Counted from the stretch's first letter, positions 10,837-22,352 are shown. The stretch: 64,000 bases of DNA from Phaeotremella fagi (GCA_001599715.1 BCHU01000006.1:186001-250000); one strand, 5' to 3'. Notes: generated by a model from the sequence alone, not told the origin. Translations and numbers: made by a program.

Positions 10837-11666
10837 TCAACCTTTGAAAGCATCGGAATCAGCAATCATTCTCAACTTTGTGTTGAACGCTTTAAACCGG
10901 ACCGAGAGAGTTGGCTGCTGAAAGAAGGATCTGACGATCTCAAATGACTTCTTATTCTCATCTGTAGTAAGGTCTGGTTGCTGGTCTGGCCATTTGAGAA
11001 TGCCTTTAATATTTTCTGGAAAGGTGAGCCACCATTGGAACTTGTTTTCAACTCACCTCTAAGCCATTCACGACTTTCCTCCTTCAGAGCAAACTGAGTA
11101 GCAAGTACCTTGGAAGTGATCGACTCTGCCTGCTCTTCCTTGTAAAAATCATTGAAATTGATCCGATCTTGCCACCACTGCATTGCCCGCAAGGTTTTGA
11201 ATTCATCAAGGCCGTCGCTGAAGACATGAGAAATCCTAGACGAGGAGTCCAAACGGTTCAGAACTTCTCTGTTGAGGGTAAGATAGCAAGTGAGATTAAT
11301 TTGATAACTCTTGAGGCGTTCGATGTCTTCGGGTGTCAAGGTACAGAAGGGGTTAGGGTCGATAAACATGCTGATTAAGAATAAAGTGAAACGTGATTGA
11401 TATACTCTGTAACTATCCTTCTCAACACTCTGAGCACAAGATCGAATATTGTTTCCTGCACAGTATGAAAACTCAGTTAACCTTACCTGTTCACACTCAC
11501 GACGCCACCACTCCAAGCCAAGGCTCCCAATACGATGGTGACAGTTGGATGCTAATTGAAGGGATTCTGGATTCGTGAGCTGCCATGTATACTCGAGGAA
11601 GGAATCTTGAAAATCGAAGCATTGGTTGAAAAGAGCATCCTCATGTTCTTTCTCTGAATTTGACAT
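10837..11666 (-). CDS. Tandem paralogue family, copy E (unknown function)
   Basis: Three exons with introns at 11456-11500 (45 nt) and 11016-11056 (41 nt) give 247 residues. I chose the ATG at 11664-11666 (MSNSEKEHEDALF) because it aligns with the N-termini of D and F; an in-frame ATG 16 codons upstream exists. The first intron is a multiple of three without a stop, so an unspliced reading stays open. The conserved position after LGLEWWR supports splicing. Exon 2 has FSDGLDEFKTLRAMQWWQDR and ends SREWLR. Exon 3 reads ENIKGILKWPDQQPD and then SFEIVRSFFQQPTLS and FKAFNTKLRMI. It is the smallest member. Function unknown. Confidence 0.74.
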
Positions 11667-11999
11667 CGTCGATTTATGATATCTGTGAAGCAGGAAGGGA
11701 AGAACAAAAGACACTCTGAGCAGTTCTCAACTATTCAGTTGGAAGGAAACTCTTCCTTACAACTCAAGAGGCAACCTTTCCTTTCGAGCCAAAGTGCATG
11801 AAGGGATTGCATTTAAAAAGGAGATAATTTGCAGTGGTAGTGGCAACAAGAATGTGCCAAGCTATTGAAGACGAAAAATGGTCATCCAAGCAACAACTGT
11901 ATTCATCATTGATGTCCTCGACCTATAACACAGTAGAAAACACCACAAAAACTAGACACCAGCAATCTAAACTCCCTTACTTGAACTTAACCCGAAAAC
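11667..11999. other. Intergenic spacer between copies E and F
   Basis: 333 bp with the copy E promoter and copy F 3' flank. No gene or repeat is seen. Confidence 0.5.
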
Positions 12000-12872
12000 T
12001 CATTGAACTACTGAACTCAGCTTTTCGTTGAAATCGGCAAAGTCTTCGGACCGAAGTGGGTCTTCGAAGAATGACTTGACTACGTCGAAGGCCTTCTTTT
12101 CTTCTTCAGTGGCAAGACTGAGGCGTACAGGGTTCTCTTGAAGACTATCGAAGTTGTCTTGAAGAAAGAAACATAAAGTCAGTCCACTTGTGAGCAATAC
12201 TTTGAAAAAGAATGAAATTCTCACTCTGAAGCCAATCGTAACCTTTTCCCATTGAAGCCACTTGATCGGCAAGAGACATCATATCGCTTGATTGTTCTTG
12301 ATTCTCAATCGGTTCTTCGAGATCACAGAAAGTGCTTTGATCTTGCCACCACTGTTTCGCAAGAGCGAAACGTCTACCTTCGAAACTATCCTCAAAACTC
12401 GTAGCAGCCTTATCCATAAGTGATTCGTGTTGGTCTGACAATCCCGTCTGAGCTTTGAAATGAGCAAGGTTTCTTTGACAAATTCTCAACAATAGTGTGT
12501 CTACGTAATTGACATAGGTGAAAATGTTGGTACGTTCATCTAGGACGAGATTGATAAAGAAAAGCGTGCTTTGGGAATTTTTTACAGATTCCTCTTCACC
12601 CACTGAATTATAGTCTTCATCTTCCACGAATTGAACTCCGTTACCTGATCACGCATCAGCCTTCTATTCTCCATATTTAGGAACTCACGGTGCCACCAAC
12701 TTATTCCCTGTTCCATACGTTCTTTACTCGTAGATAAAACTTCTTTGATTGTCTCATCAGATGTTGTACCTGAAATCTTGGTCATGAATGTCTTGAAAGC
12801 TTCGTGGTATCGGTTGAAAATAATCGCGCAATCGGCTTTCTTCAGATATCGTATGTATTGTGAATCGTTCAT
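12000..12872 (-). CDS. Tandem paralogue family, copy F (unknown function)
   Basis: Three exons with introns at 12645-12688 (44 nt) and 12158-12224 (67 nt) give 253 residues. Start is MNDSQYIRYLKKADC at 12870-12872. Exon 1 ends MEQGISWWH, spliced to RNGVQFVEDEDY. Exon 2 is acidic, contains the second Trp pair RFALAKQWWQDQSTFCDL, and ends KGYDWLQ. Exon 3 has the clearest version of the family core, KAFDVVKSFFEDPL ... DFADFNEKLSSVV, and stops at 12000-12002. It is the most upstream member of the array in the direction of transcription and lies 201 bp from the stop of the ABC1 kinase gene. No domain assignable. Function unknown. Confidence 0.76.
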
Positions 12873-13073
12873 GATAATTATATATTCTGGAATACACAGA
12901 GAAGGGGGAAGAAACAGAAATCCCCTATCTTGTCTGGCATTCATATGATCCTTAGAACAAGGCCTTCTTGGAGTCTGAATACATGAAAGGACGGGGTTGC
13001 AGGAAATGTTGCTGTATTCTGGGTGGTGGCAGCGCCAACAGGGTTCAAACTTGAACACAATTGCATGTAATGT

Positions 13074-15424
13074 TTATCCAAGAAATACCTGATCATCTAT
13101 CTCTATACCAAATTCCTCTTTCGCCATAGTCTCAAACTGGTGTTGGAGTTGATCCTCCCAACCAACGTTTTTATCTTTTGAGAAGAAGCCTAAGAAACAA
13201 GTATCAGCTCCTGTTTACTTAATTTTCCAAGGTGGACTTACGTTGCTTAAACAGCACCGCCCAAAATGCTAAATCAACTATCCCCAACGTTATCCTAAAC
13301 AGCACCATGTCGAACCTATCTTTCACCCATGTTGATAATCCTACTGTGTGCAGGGACCTGGAACCTGTTATCGAGTTTGTGTAGCCGATTGACGCCCACT
13401 AAAATCGATCAGCATTGAAATTTGAGGTTAATGGCATGACTGACCTTGGCGGTCAGATTCACCCTCGAAGAGGGAGAGCCGAGAAGTTGATTATTCGCTT
13501 GCATCATCCGCTGACATCTTGATAGAAATATAAGTTCCTGTGAATCCTGGGTCAACTTCTTGTTGTCATTACCAAGTAAAGAAGCTCACTCTTGGTATCA
13601 ACTTTTCATTCTCCAACATCGTTTTCAATCGTTTCTTCATTTCAACTTGAAGTTCGTATTGAGTCTTTTCAGGAAGAGCCTCCTTCGTTTTTTTATTCTT
13701 CGTCACCTGAAAGGGTCGAAGAAGGATTGCACTTGCGAACCTGAGGAATAAGTTGTGAACATGGGATCGACTTACATATTAGCATCCAACGCTATACCCC
13801 ATTTCCGTGCGATGGTTTCGATCATCGGGACGTCCAAAACAAACAAGGATCTCCATAAGGTACAGTATTCTTCTCTGAACGTTTGGGGTAGCGTGATATA
13901 TAACCCGTGATCTATTAAAATCTAAACATGGTCAGCGATGTCACCCTCGCAATTGCGTACGATCTGAGGTTTCCCCTTTTTCGTCGGATGCGGTCGAACA
14001 AGAATATTCCCTGGGTGTGGATCGCAATGAACGAATCCCCAGGAAAAAGTCATAGCTGACATTGTGGTTATCGCCAGATCCATCACTTCTCGTGTTTTCA
14101 AACCCCATTTTTCTATTTGTGTTCTATCGTTTAACCTAAATCTGGTTAGCATCTCAGGTCCTACCTGACGCTAACTTACCTGCAGCCATCAACCCATTCC
14201 ATGACCATTATCCTGTCACTGCTCTTGACCCCCTCTTCTTCACCGTACACCCTTGGAACGTAGACGTCACCCCTTAACTCGGGTGTTTGAGCTATCAATT
14301 CGGCACATCGTCGAGCGTTACTTGCTTCGTGCTTGAACGAGGTCTCTAATCGCATTTGAGACGAAACGTATTCTGCTCTGGGAGTTGTTAGACAGCGTTG
14401 AGTCCTTGGTCGAGTTTGACTCACACAAAGTACACTGTGGACTATCAGAATCTGGCTCTCGAATAACAAGGATGGTTTGACTTACTTGGCATATCAAAAA
14501 TGGACTCTGCTAACCACATGAGTGACCTATTCATCTGTATCAGCTTTATCTATAAAGTTTAGCCACTGCCCACCTGTAAGAAAACAAATCCCAATCCATC
14601 TGTTTCGCAATCGCGGGTTTCTGAACTTTTACAGCGACCAATTCCCCACCTGCACTTCCTACACGAGGCTTCAGTGTAGCTTGATGAACCTGGGCAATGG
14701 ATGCTGAAGCGAGGGCTTCGTGTGAAAAGGTTGCGAACATGTCCTCTGGGTCCAGCGAAAGATCTTTTCGAAAGACCTAGAATGGTGTCAATTTCGAGAA
14801 GGACGAAAACAATGAGGAATAACCTACCCCCACCACCTCTTCATATGGCACGGAGGGAGCTCTATCGAAGACATGCCCAAAAGCCTCCCTATAAGGTTTA
14901 GGTAATAAAGCAGCTTGAAGTCCTGCAGAGAATGTGGTCAATGTTGAGAGTGTACCTTGTACTCACCGAGAGCCTGCCCGAGCTTCAGATATAAACCCTG
15001 ATTAACATCTATGACCCATTTCAAACGTCCAGCAACTCGTTCATGCAAAGCATCGATTTTATCTGCCTTTCCAGGGGAGAAATTTATCTTGTCTGTGGTT
15101 TGTCAGTGATATCTAATGCTGGACGTACAATCTAATGTACTCGTCAATCTGGAACAGATTAGCTTGCGTACCAACCTGCTACAACAACCAAACTCACCCA
15201 ACATAAGCCGTCCGTAAACTCCTCGTTAGTGCACTAGCATTCAACTCTCTATCATAGAGATAGGCGGATCCACTGATTACCAAAACAACAGCACCCCGTC
15301 TACTCCATTTCCGTATTCTAGATCGAGGGGGAGAGGGTGGAGTCGACGGATGAGAGGTGGTTTGAAACAAGGGTCGGGATGTATGAAGTGCTCTTCTCCA
15401 TATTTTCACGGACGGGAAGGACAT
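13074..15424 (-). CDS. Mitochondrial ABC1/ADCK1-type (UbiB family) kinase-like protein
   Basis: Multi-exon gene. The N-terminus (MSFPSVKIWRRALHTSRPLF) is Arg-rich and amphipathic, like a mitochondrial presequence. It is followed by one hydrophobic segment (GAVVLVISGSAYLY). Diagnostic ABC1 features: the KxGQ motif (LYLKLGQALG), the Ala-rich nucleotide loop variant ASASIAQVHQA, VAVKVQKP with the catalytic Lys, RIMVMEWVDGC, and the catalytic loop WGFVHCDPHPGNILV. HCDPHPGN is typical of the ADCK1/yeast Mcp2 branch rather than Coq8. Known members sit in the inner membrane or intermembrane space and affect lipid or mitochondrial homeostasis; ATPase or kinase activity is inferred only. The stop is at 13074-13076 after QVFLG. 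It is divergent from PRP40 across 412 bp. Confidence 0.88.
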
Positions 15425-15836
15425 CTAAGAAGAGGATGTTCGACACGGTTGATGTGGATTGAACCAGAGTAAACAAAAGCAATTCGAGAAGACGAAATTG
15501 TGCGATGTAATCGATCGGCATCGTGCGTGCCTGATATTTTTGCTGTTTATGGTGGCAAATTGGCTTCAAGTGGGTGATAAAGATTGACCAACCTACTCGA
15601 TAATCGTCAATATCTACACTCCCCTGTCTACTCATGATGATTCTTCCTAGAACAGAGAAGATGGTTATCTCATTGTATCGCTGAGATAGTAGGCCAGTAC
15701 AAGGATAAGGGAAGTAAAGGTTGGTATAGTTGCCACTTTCCCACGGTGTTTACCGACAGCTTCCTAACGATTCTTGAACTGATTTCTGATTGATCTTTTC
15801 ACTCTTTCTTTCCTTCCACCATTGAACTTTGACAAA
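15425..15836. promoter_or_regulatory. Divergent promoter, ABC1 kinase / PRP40
   Basis: 412 bp between two divergent start codons. It contains the 14-mer ACTTTCCCACGGTG at 15735-15748, which recurs exactly in another divergent promoter at 38057-38070. No other clear element is seen. Confidence 0.5.
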
Positions 15837-18335
15837 ATGTCCTCATCTCCGCCAGCATCCAAGGGAGATTCCCAATGGGTAAGCTCGTATTCAATCCCGG
15901 TTGGAGGGATATAGCTGACACTCATCTGCAGAGGGAGTATAAAAACTCTGAAGGACGAGTTTATTGGTCTCATGCTGTCACCAAGCAATCCGTCTGGGAA
16001 AAACCAGATGAACTTAGGGTAGGTTCAAGTGTCATCTCATCGCGAATACATCACTAACCACTACGTAGTCTCCATTCGAAGTAAGTGATATGTGTCTCTC
16101 TCCCAGCTCAATATTGATTCCTCTTTAGAAAGCTTTCGCGAAAACAGCTTGGAAACAGTATACGTCCAAAGATCGACCTTATTATGTCAACTCAGTGACC
16201 AAAGAGACGATGGTGAGTTTTGTCACTCACCACAGCTAACACTCTACAGTGGGAACTTCCACCTGAACTGCAAGCCCTCAAGCGTAAAGTCGAAGCAGAC
16301 GAGGCGTACAGATTAGAAAAAGAAAGACGTCGAGAAGCAGGGGAGGAAAGGTAAGTCGAGGGACAATTAAGACGTCGCCGCTGACACCACAAAGTCCCAC
16401 CCCCCCTCCTCGTTCAAGTTCGTCCTCTCCGGAGCCAACATCCTCCAACGCAGTAGCGATTCGTGGAAACCACACACCCATCATTCCTCCTGAAGAAGTG
16501 TTCACCATGCCTCCAGGTGGATTTTTGACCCACGAAAAAGCTGAAGCTGCTTTCATGTATCTCTTGAAGAAAGAGGGTGTAGACGAGCATTCAGCATGGG
16601 ATTCGACGATGAGAAAAATTATCATGGACCCGTTGTACAAGGCTTTCGACACTCTGGCACAAAAGAAGGCCGCTTTCGAAAAGGTGAGTAAAACTTTGGG
16701 TTCATGCACTCACACGACCTAGTACCAAATCACCATCGTCGAAAACAGGAGAGCAGAAAAGGAGGCCAGAATCGCCAAATTCCGACCCCTGTTCAACCGA
16801 ATCTTTGCGTCTTCCAGAGAGATCAAGAGTTATTCCACTCTTAAAACTGCTGACAAGGTCTTTGCTCATGATCGTAACTGGAGGGAAGCGAAATCGGATG
16901 AGAAACGGATCATTCTTGAAGATTACGTCAAGGAATTACGGATCAAAGAGGAGGTGGGTTATAATGCAAAGATTGACTGACCTCAGGCTTCCGAACGAGA
17001 ACTCAAAACCCACAACCTTCAAACTCTGGGTGCACTCATTCGACAACTTGACATCACCGTTTCGACTCGTTGGCGTGCCGCTCACGATCTCATTCTTTCG
17101 TCGCCACAATTTCGTCAGGATCCCGATTTGGAGAAGGTGGAGACTTTGGACATTTTGGCAGTGTACGACGACTATTCACGACTTTTAGAAAAGGAACACG
17201 AAGAAGAACAACGTAGATCAAAGATTGAAAACGTCAGACGTGGACGAAAAGCTCGTGAAGGTTTTAAAACACTGTTATCTGAACTACAAGCCAACGGTGA
17301 CTTGACTAGATTATCTAAATGGAAGGAAACTCTACCTAAAATCAAGAACGACGAAAGGTATACTGCGCTATTAGGCCTACCTGGTTCAAGCCCGTTGGAC
17401 CTTTGGATGGACGCTGTCGACGATATCGGTGAAGAAACCCGTCGGGCTGCTGAGAAGGTTGAAAAAGCTTTAGATAAGATTGGAAAGACCGTATCGATCG
17501 AAACTCAGGAAGAAGAGTTAGAGGAAATGATCAAAGAGGTTGAACTTGATGGCCAAATCGATGGTTCAGTCAGAAAAGACGTTTACCAATTGGTGAGTGC
17601 TGTCTGCAACCCCACTGACGACAGATTCACACTCGCCTGACTCAAGCTGCCGCCGATGAAGCTCGACGATTGGAACGTAAACGCCGTCACAAGATTGATG
17701 ATCTCCGTTATGCGTTGAAGAAAGTCTCGAGACATTTAGATTTAGAAATGACCTATGAAGAAGCTGTACCTCATATGGAAGGGTTGAGTGAATTCAAAGA
17801 TATCAATGAAGAGGAGGATCGTCGTAGTGCTTTCGAGAAATATGTCAAGAGGCAAAAGGTAAGTTATTGCTGGAAACATTTGTTGATGACTCAGGAAAAA
17901 CTACGTGAAGCCGAATCTTCTGAAGTGGGTTCGACTAGAGATGACAGAGACCGGGACCGCGACAGAGATCACAAGGAGCGTAGATACTCCACGTCGAAAC
18001 ATGAAAAGGAAAAGGACAGAATGGAGATTGACGAGGACGATCGGGATCGTAAGCGATCTGACAAGTATCGTGAGAGAGATGATAGACGGGGTGAAAAGGA
18101 GAAAGACAGGAAGAGAGATGATAGAGACAGGGACAGAGATCATCGTGATCGTGGACGAGACAAGGACAAGGATAGAGAGAGAGAAAAGAGAGATAGGAAA
18201 CAAAAGGATTCCGAGGAGCCTGATGAAAGGGATCTCAAGGTGGGTTTTCTTCGGCGACGTTACTGACTATCCTAGCGCCCTCGTGTTTCTGAAGGTAAAC
18301 CTAAAAAGGAGGATATTGAAGAAGGTGAAATCTGA
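15837..18335 (+). CDS. PRP40: U1 snRNP splicing factor PRP40 (WW-FF protein)
   Basis: Multi-exon gene starting at ATG 15837-15839 (MSSSPPASKGDSQW). Two N-terminal WW domains are seen: one around REYKNSEGRVYWSHAVTKQS with WEKP, then AWKQYTSKDRPYYVN with MWELPPE. A Pro-rich linker follows, then a series of FF domains (EKAEAAFMYLLKKEGV; SYSTLKTADKVFAHD; EGFKTLLSELQANGDL). The C-terminal tail is rich in RD/RE/KD dipeptides and ends PKKEDIEEGEI after a final small intron. PRP40 is the U1 snRNP protein that bridges the 5' splice site to the branch-point proteins BBP/Mud2 and to the polymerase II CTD. The order WW-WW-FFn and the length match the family. Its stop lies 22 bp from that of the opposite-strand GPALPP1-like gene. 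Confidence 0.93.
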
Positions 18336-18357
18336 TGATGCATATGATTACCTCGAA

Positions 18358-19395
18358 TTACATACTGAAAGCACCAGCTTTACCATGACCGAATCTGTCG
18401 TTCAAACCTTTCGCATCCCTAGACATGATCAGTACACAGCTTGACGACGAACTTACTTTATCTTCTGAGCTCTTTCGTTATCAGTCAACAACCTTCCCGT
18501 TATCCCCATATCCCTATCCCTATCCCAAATAGCAGGAGGCTCATCGTCCTTGTCCTTTTTATTTTTAGCATGGACATCCAATAGCGACGCTCCCCTATGT
18601 GAAGTCTAAACGGGGTCAATCACCAGGCATCGTTATTGAGTAAACCAAACATACATTATGTTTATCGATACTCTCTTTAATCTCCTTATCGCGTCGACGT
18701 TTCTTTCTCGCTTCCTCGTCGTCTTCTGCTATCGGTGCTGTAGCCCCGATTTCAGGTTTTCGTTTCCGTCCCATAACCTCATCTTGAAGTCTTTGGAGTT
18801 TCTCAGCTGGTGTTTCCGTCCAGAGCGTTTGGTCTTTGGCGGTGATGATCGGTGCTGCTGTTCTGTTGAACGCTGTTGCTCGTTTTCGAAGGGGGTCGGT
18901 AGCTAGGTGTGTTAGAGGTTGATAGACGTCGACTTACCCGCTGCTAAATCACCAGCTTCGGGGGGTACTAACATCCATTCCTCTCTTTTCAGTATTTTAG
19001 GTTTAGCAGCTTCCTACGACGATATCAACAAATTGTAAAAGAAGAGAAGTCTTCCTACTCACCTCACGCTCTTTCGCCCATCGAGCCTCCCTCTCCATAA
19101 ATTCCTCAACAGCACTTCTCTCCTCACCACCAGAGGTTGGTACGAATTTAGGTCCAACTTCTTCATCATCGCTGTCGTCTTCTATATAAGGGGGAATGGA
19201 TGTTGGTGGTGGTCGAGATGGACCTACTGGACCAACGGTTGGTTTTGATGGACCGGCGACAGCTCTCGCTGCTGCTAGATGGGGAGGGAGTGCTGGTCCG
19301 AAATCGTTATCGTCGTCCTCGTCTTCTTCGTAAGGTGGGGTAGTGCTTCTCTCTGAGGGTTGAAGATGGGGTGGTAGGGATGGTCCTATTGGCAT
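18358..19395 (-). CDS. GPALPP1-like protein (DUF3752)
   Basis: Five exons with introns of 49, 35, 49 and 38 nt give 288 residues. The N-terminal half carries repeated GPxLPPHL motifs (IGPSLPPHL, FGPALPPHL, VGPVGPSRPP, VGPKFVP) separated by acidic stretches. The C-terminal half is basic and has the DUF3752 block: EEWMLVPPEAGDL, TLWTETPAEKLQRLQ, IWDRDRDMGI. The last exon completes the typical ending DAKGLNDRFGHGKAGAF. Without that last 38-nt intron the frame would stop early at 18453, so the intron matters. GPALPP proteins are conserved and nuclear; no biochemical role is established that I know of. Adjacent to PRP40 in convergent orientation. Confidence 0.85.
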
Positions 19396-19613
19396 TTTTG
19401 TTTTGAATGTTGAAGTTGGTTGTTGATGTGAAAGATTTTTGTTATTAGATGCCGAATAAAAACGTCAGTAATTTAACTCTAACTACACCGCTTTCTCTGC
19501 GATATAAATACGGACAGTCGTTCTTATCTTCTTCAACAACTTCATTACTCTTTACTAGAACTTGTGTTAGAGAAGAAGAACCAACCCCAAGTCTCAAGCA
19601 CAACTCGTAAATC

Positions 19614-21631
19614 ATGGTAACCACCGACAAAGCGTCTTCAATATCGTCCTACAACCCGTTACAAGGTTCCGACACTGATGAAGATCATCTCCCACCTTCC
19701 TACGATGATGTAACCACTTCATCCTATCAACAACCCCAACCTGCAGCAGGCTCCAGTTCCTCGTCAGCCCCTCAAGGATCAAGTTCGCAAGAACCTGCAT
19801 CGATCCCAGAACATCTAAGTCATTTGTTTAACGGACCACCGAATCCTGAACCATTACTTGCCAAGGGGGACGTTCATCTCGCTGCTGTATCTAATTCTGT
19901 CCCTGTGAAATCTGCTGGGAGCTCTGATCTCCATATCTGGGATCAGAAATTGGATGATCGTATGTTCATGCATTCATTTCTGTCGTCGATTTCACCATTG
20001 ATGCTCATCTGGTGGCGAATTGCTGTGCTTTTACTGATACTTTGACGTCCAGCTCGTGTTTTGTACAATTTCCTTCGAAAGGAAGCTCTTAATCCCCCAA
20101 AGTTCAAGATTCATGTCCTTGGTGGGTGTCTAATCAGCGTGGAGACTATGAAGCTCATCTTATGATAGGTGCCCATTGGGACACTGTCCAAGTCGACGAA
20201 CATGTATTTGAAAACGGTACAAGTCGTCACCGCCGAAAAGGTCAACGAGAACGTGTTGTCGATTTTGATTTCACTGTAAGTGTATATCAAGATTCAGTAT
20301 TGATGAACGCAGATCGACCTCACACCTCTCCTCTCACACGAAGACAACCTCGCCAACATCCATCTACACACTTCGTTACCCGACGCTGCAGTCCACCGTG
20401 GAACCCATTTCCCATCCTTCGCAGCGGTGTATGCACCAGGACCCATCCAAACATTCTGGCAATCGCTCATGAGTCGATTCGCAAGCGGTCCCTCCCATCA
20501 CATCGACATCCAAGAGGACGTAAAAATTACTGACCCAGGAAGAGTCGCTTCATGGAAGGAGAATCGTTTACAAAATCGCTTCACGGCTTGGAGGGGTCAA
20601 AAAGGTTTCCCCGGTTGGATCGATATGAAAAATGAATTAGTCAAAGGGTTCTGGGAGAATCGAAATGATTCACCAATCTCGAATGGAGAGGGGGGTGTTA
20701 GACTCCCTGAAGATGGATATGACATTCAGGAGGAAAGACGTCTTTTGGATAACAATGATGTGGAACGAGATGACCGTGCTGAGAGAAGACGGTTGTTGGA
20801 GATTGCTAGGACTTCACCGACACTCAAGGAATGGTGTGATGTCTATTGCGGGTCTGGTGGTTTACTCAAGGAGTTCCATCTGGTCAAGGGGGTTTGGGGT
20901 TGGGACCAAGCTGGTTTAATCTCAGGTTCGTTACCTTGATTAGTGGTTAGAACGAGTAGCTGATTCGTTGTAGCCGTTCGTGCTGCTGTTTTGTCAACTG
21001 GTTATCTCGCAAATAACGTCACTATTCAAATGGAAATTGATCAATCGAGAATCGTCGTTCATCCTGATAACAAACTTTCGAGGATTTTGGGAAAGGTAGA
21101 ATCATCCTAAACTGTCTTGCTTAACTAATCCACTTGCAGACGTTCGTTTACGTTTTGTTATGGATCACGACGATCTACCCCTTTATCTGGTTATGGCAAC
21201 GTCTTCATTCTTCTGGGGGCGGGAAATGGGATGTTGCTAGAGCGAGCTGTATGTCATCTCCATCTGAGATCGATACTAAACATCTTTTTAGACGCTCTTA
21301 AATTATATCCACCTCTCCCCGAAACATTCCCCAACGAAAGTGTCGCATCCGCTCAACATCGCTTACCAGCTCTTTACAAACTCCATCCTCAACTTCCACA
21401 AACTCCAGTTCTCCAACGGGGACCTAAGGGGGTTCATTATTTGGTTGGTAGAAAGGAAGGTGAATGGTTTAGGTATGTTCTTTCTTCGTCGGGTTTTTGT
21501 TTTGTTTTTGTCTGATTGGTGTTTACAGAGAATGGGAGGATCGTATTCGTATGGGTGTTAGATTGAGATTCAAGGGAGAACTTGAAGGTGGTTATGAGAG
21601 GGGAAGGGATCCTAGTCTCGATGGTTATTGA
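19614..21631 (+). CDS. Conserved fungal membrane protein, unknown function
   Basis: Multi-exon gene from ATG 19614-19616 (MVTTDKASSISSYNPLQ). The N-terminus is Ser/Gln/Pro-rich with a PPSYDDV motif, a possible WW-binding PPxY site. It continues with HLFNGPPNPEPLLAKGDVHL and the block RVLYNFLRKEALNPPKFKIH. Further on are GAHWDTVQVDEHVFENG, CGSGGLLKEFHLVKGVWGWD, and one strong hydrophobic segment near 21140-21200 (VYVLLWITTIYPFIWLWQRL). The end is EGEWFREWEDRIRMGVRL followed by ERGRDPSLDGY. The composition suggests a cytosolic protein anchored by a single C-terminal membrane segment. I recognise the sequence style as conserved in fungi but cannot name a function. Confidence 0.75.
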
Positions 21632-21884
21632 TCTCTTCAAGCTGCTTATCAAGTATGATTTGTTGGAAGTGTAGGCTATGCGTGTGTAGATCTTGTATCA
21701 TTGTTCATTCTAGATTTATTGCAATAGGAGTTATGTACTTGTGTTACAGTAGTGTAACGCAACGCCATTCGCCTTCGCAACTCTCCTTTCTGATTTCAAG
21801 AAGGCCCAAAGAAAACAGCAATAGACGTAATGCAACTACCAACAGTATTTATCATCCACTTGATCCTCTGAATATCAAATAAAA

Positions 21885-22352
21885 ATGAAAGAATCATTCA
21901 GAAGCGCTACAGCCAAATCCAAAAAGGATTGTCCAGAAATAATCAAAAAGATAGTCTCCGAAATAGGAATCAGAACATATTTGAGAAAAGACTATGAAAC
22001 ACAGACGTCAGAACTGCTAAATCATGATTGTAAGGTGATCAAACCTGGAGAATGTACTTCTACTAGACACGAGGGGTTTTATGAAATCAAATTAACGGTT
22101 GATGAAGATGGGGAATACTTGTTTCAGTATTGGACTACTCAGCCTTGGGTTGAGGTTGAGGTTGAGGTTGAGGTTGAGGTTGAGGTTGAGGTTGAGGTTG
22201 AGGTTGAGGTTGAGGTTGAGGTTGAGGTTGAGGTTGGGGAGGGTGCAGAGTCTACATTGGAGGGTGAGACGAAGGGGAGTATTGGTGTTGGTGTCGAGAG
22301 TGCTGATACAGCTGATGAGACGCTACCTGAGAGCCTGCTTACTGAAACTTAG
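21885..22352 (+). CDS. Small hypothetical protein with (Val-Glu)14 tract
   Basis: Intronless ORF of 155 residues starting MKESFRSATAKSKKDC. The first ~85 residues look like a normal globular segment (EIGIRTYLRKDYETQTSELL; EGFYEIKLTVDEDGEYLFQY). It then runs into fourteen Val-Glu dipeptides encoded by a GTTGAG repeat, and a Gly/Glu/Thr tail. It is convergent with the 7TM gene, with stops about 92 bp apart. No family recognised. It could be a real species-specific gene or an ORF sustained by the repeat. Confidence 0.4.
   Translation: MKESFRSATAKSKKDCPEIIKKIVSEIGIRTYLRKDYETQTSELLNHDCKVIKPGECTSTRHEGFYEIKLTVDEDGEYLFQYWTTQPWVEVEVEVEVEVEVEVEVEVEVEVEVEVEVGEGAESTLEGETKGSIGVGVESADTADETLPESLLTET
22149..22232. 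repeat. Hexanucleotide microsatellite (GTTGAG)14
   Basis: Fourteen perfect GTTGAG units in 84 bp, in frame, encoding Val-Glu repeats in the small ORF. Unit-length change would keep the frame, so copy number may vary between strains. Confidence 0.95.

Noticed and set aside
17901..18203. Hydrophobic 100-codon minus-strand ORF suggesting a membrane protein
   Set aside because: It is the reverse complement of the RD/RE-rich tail of PRP40.
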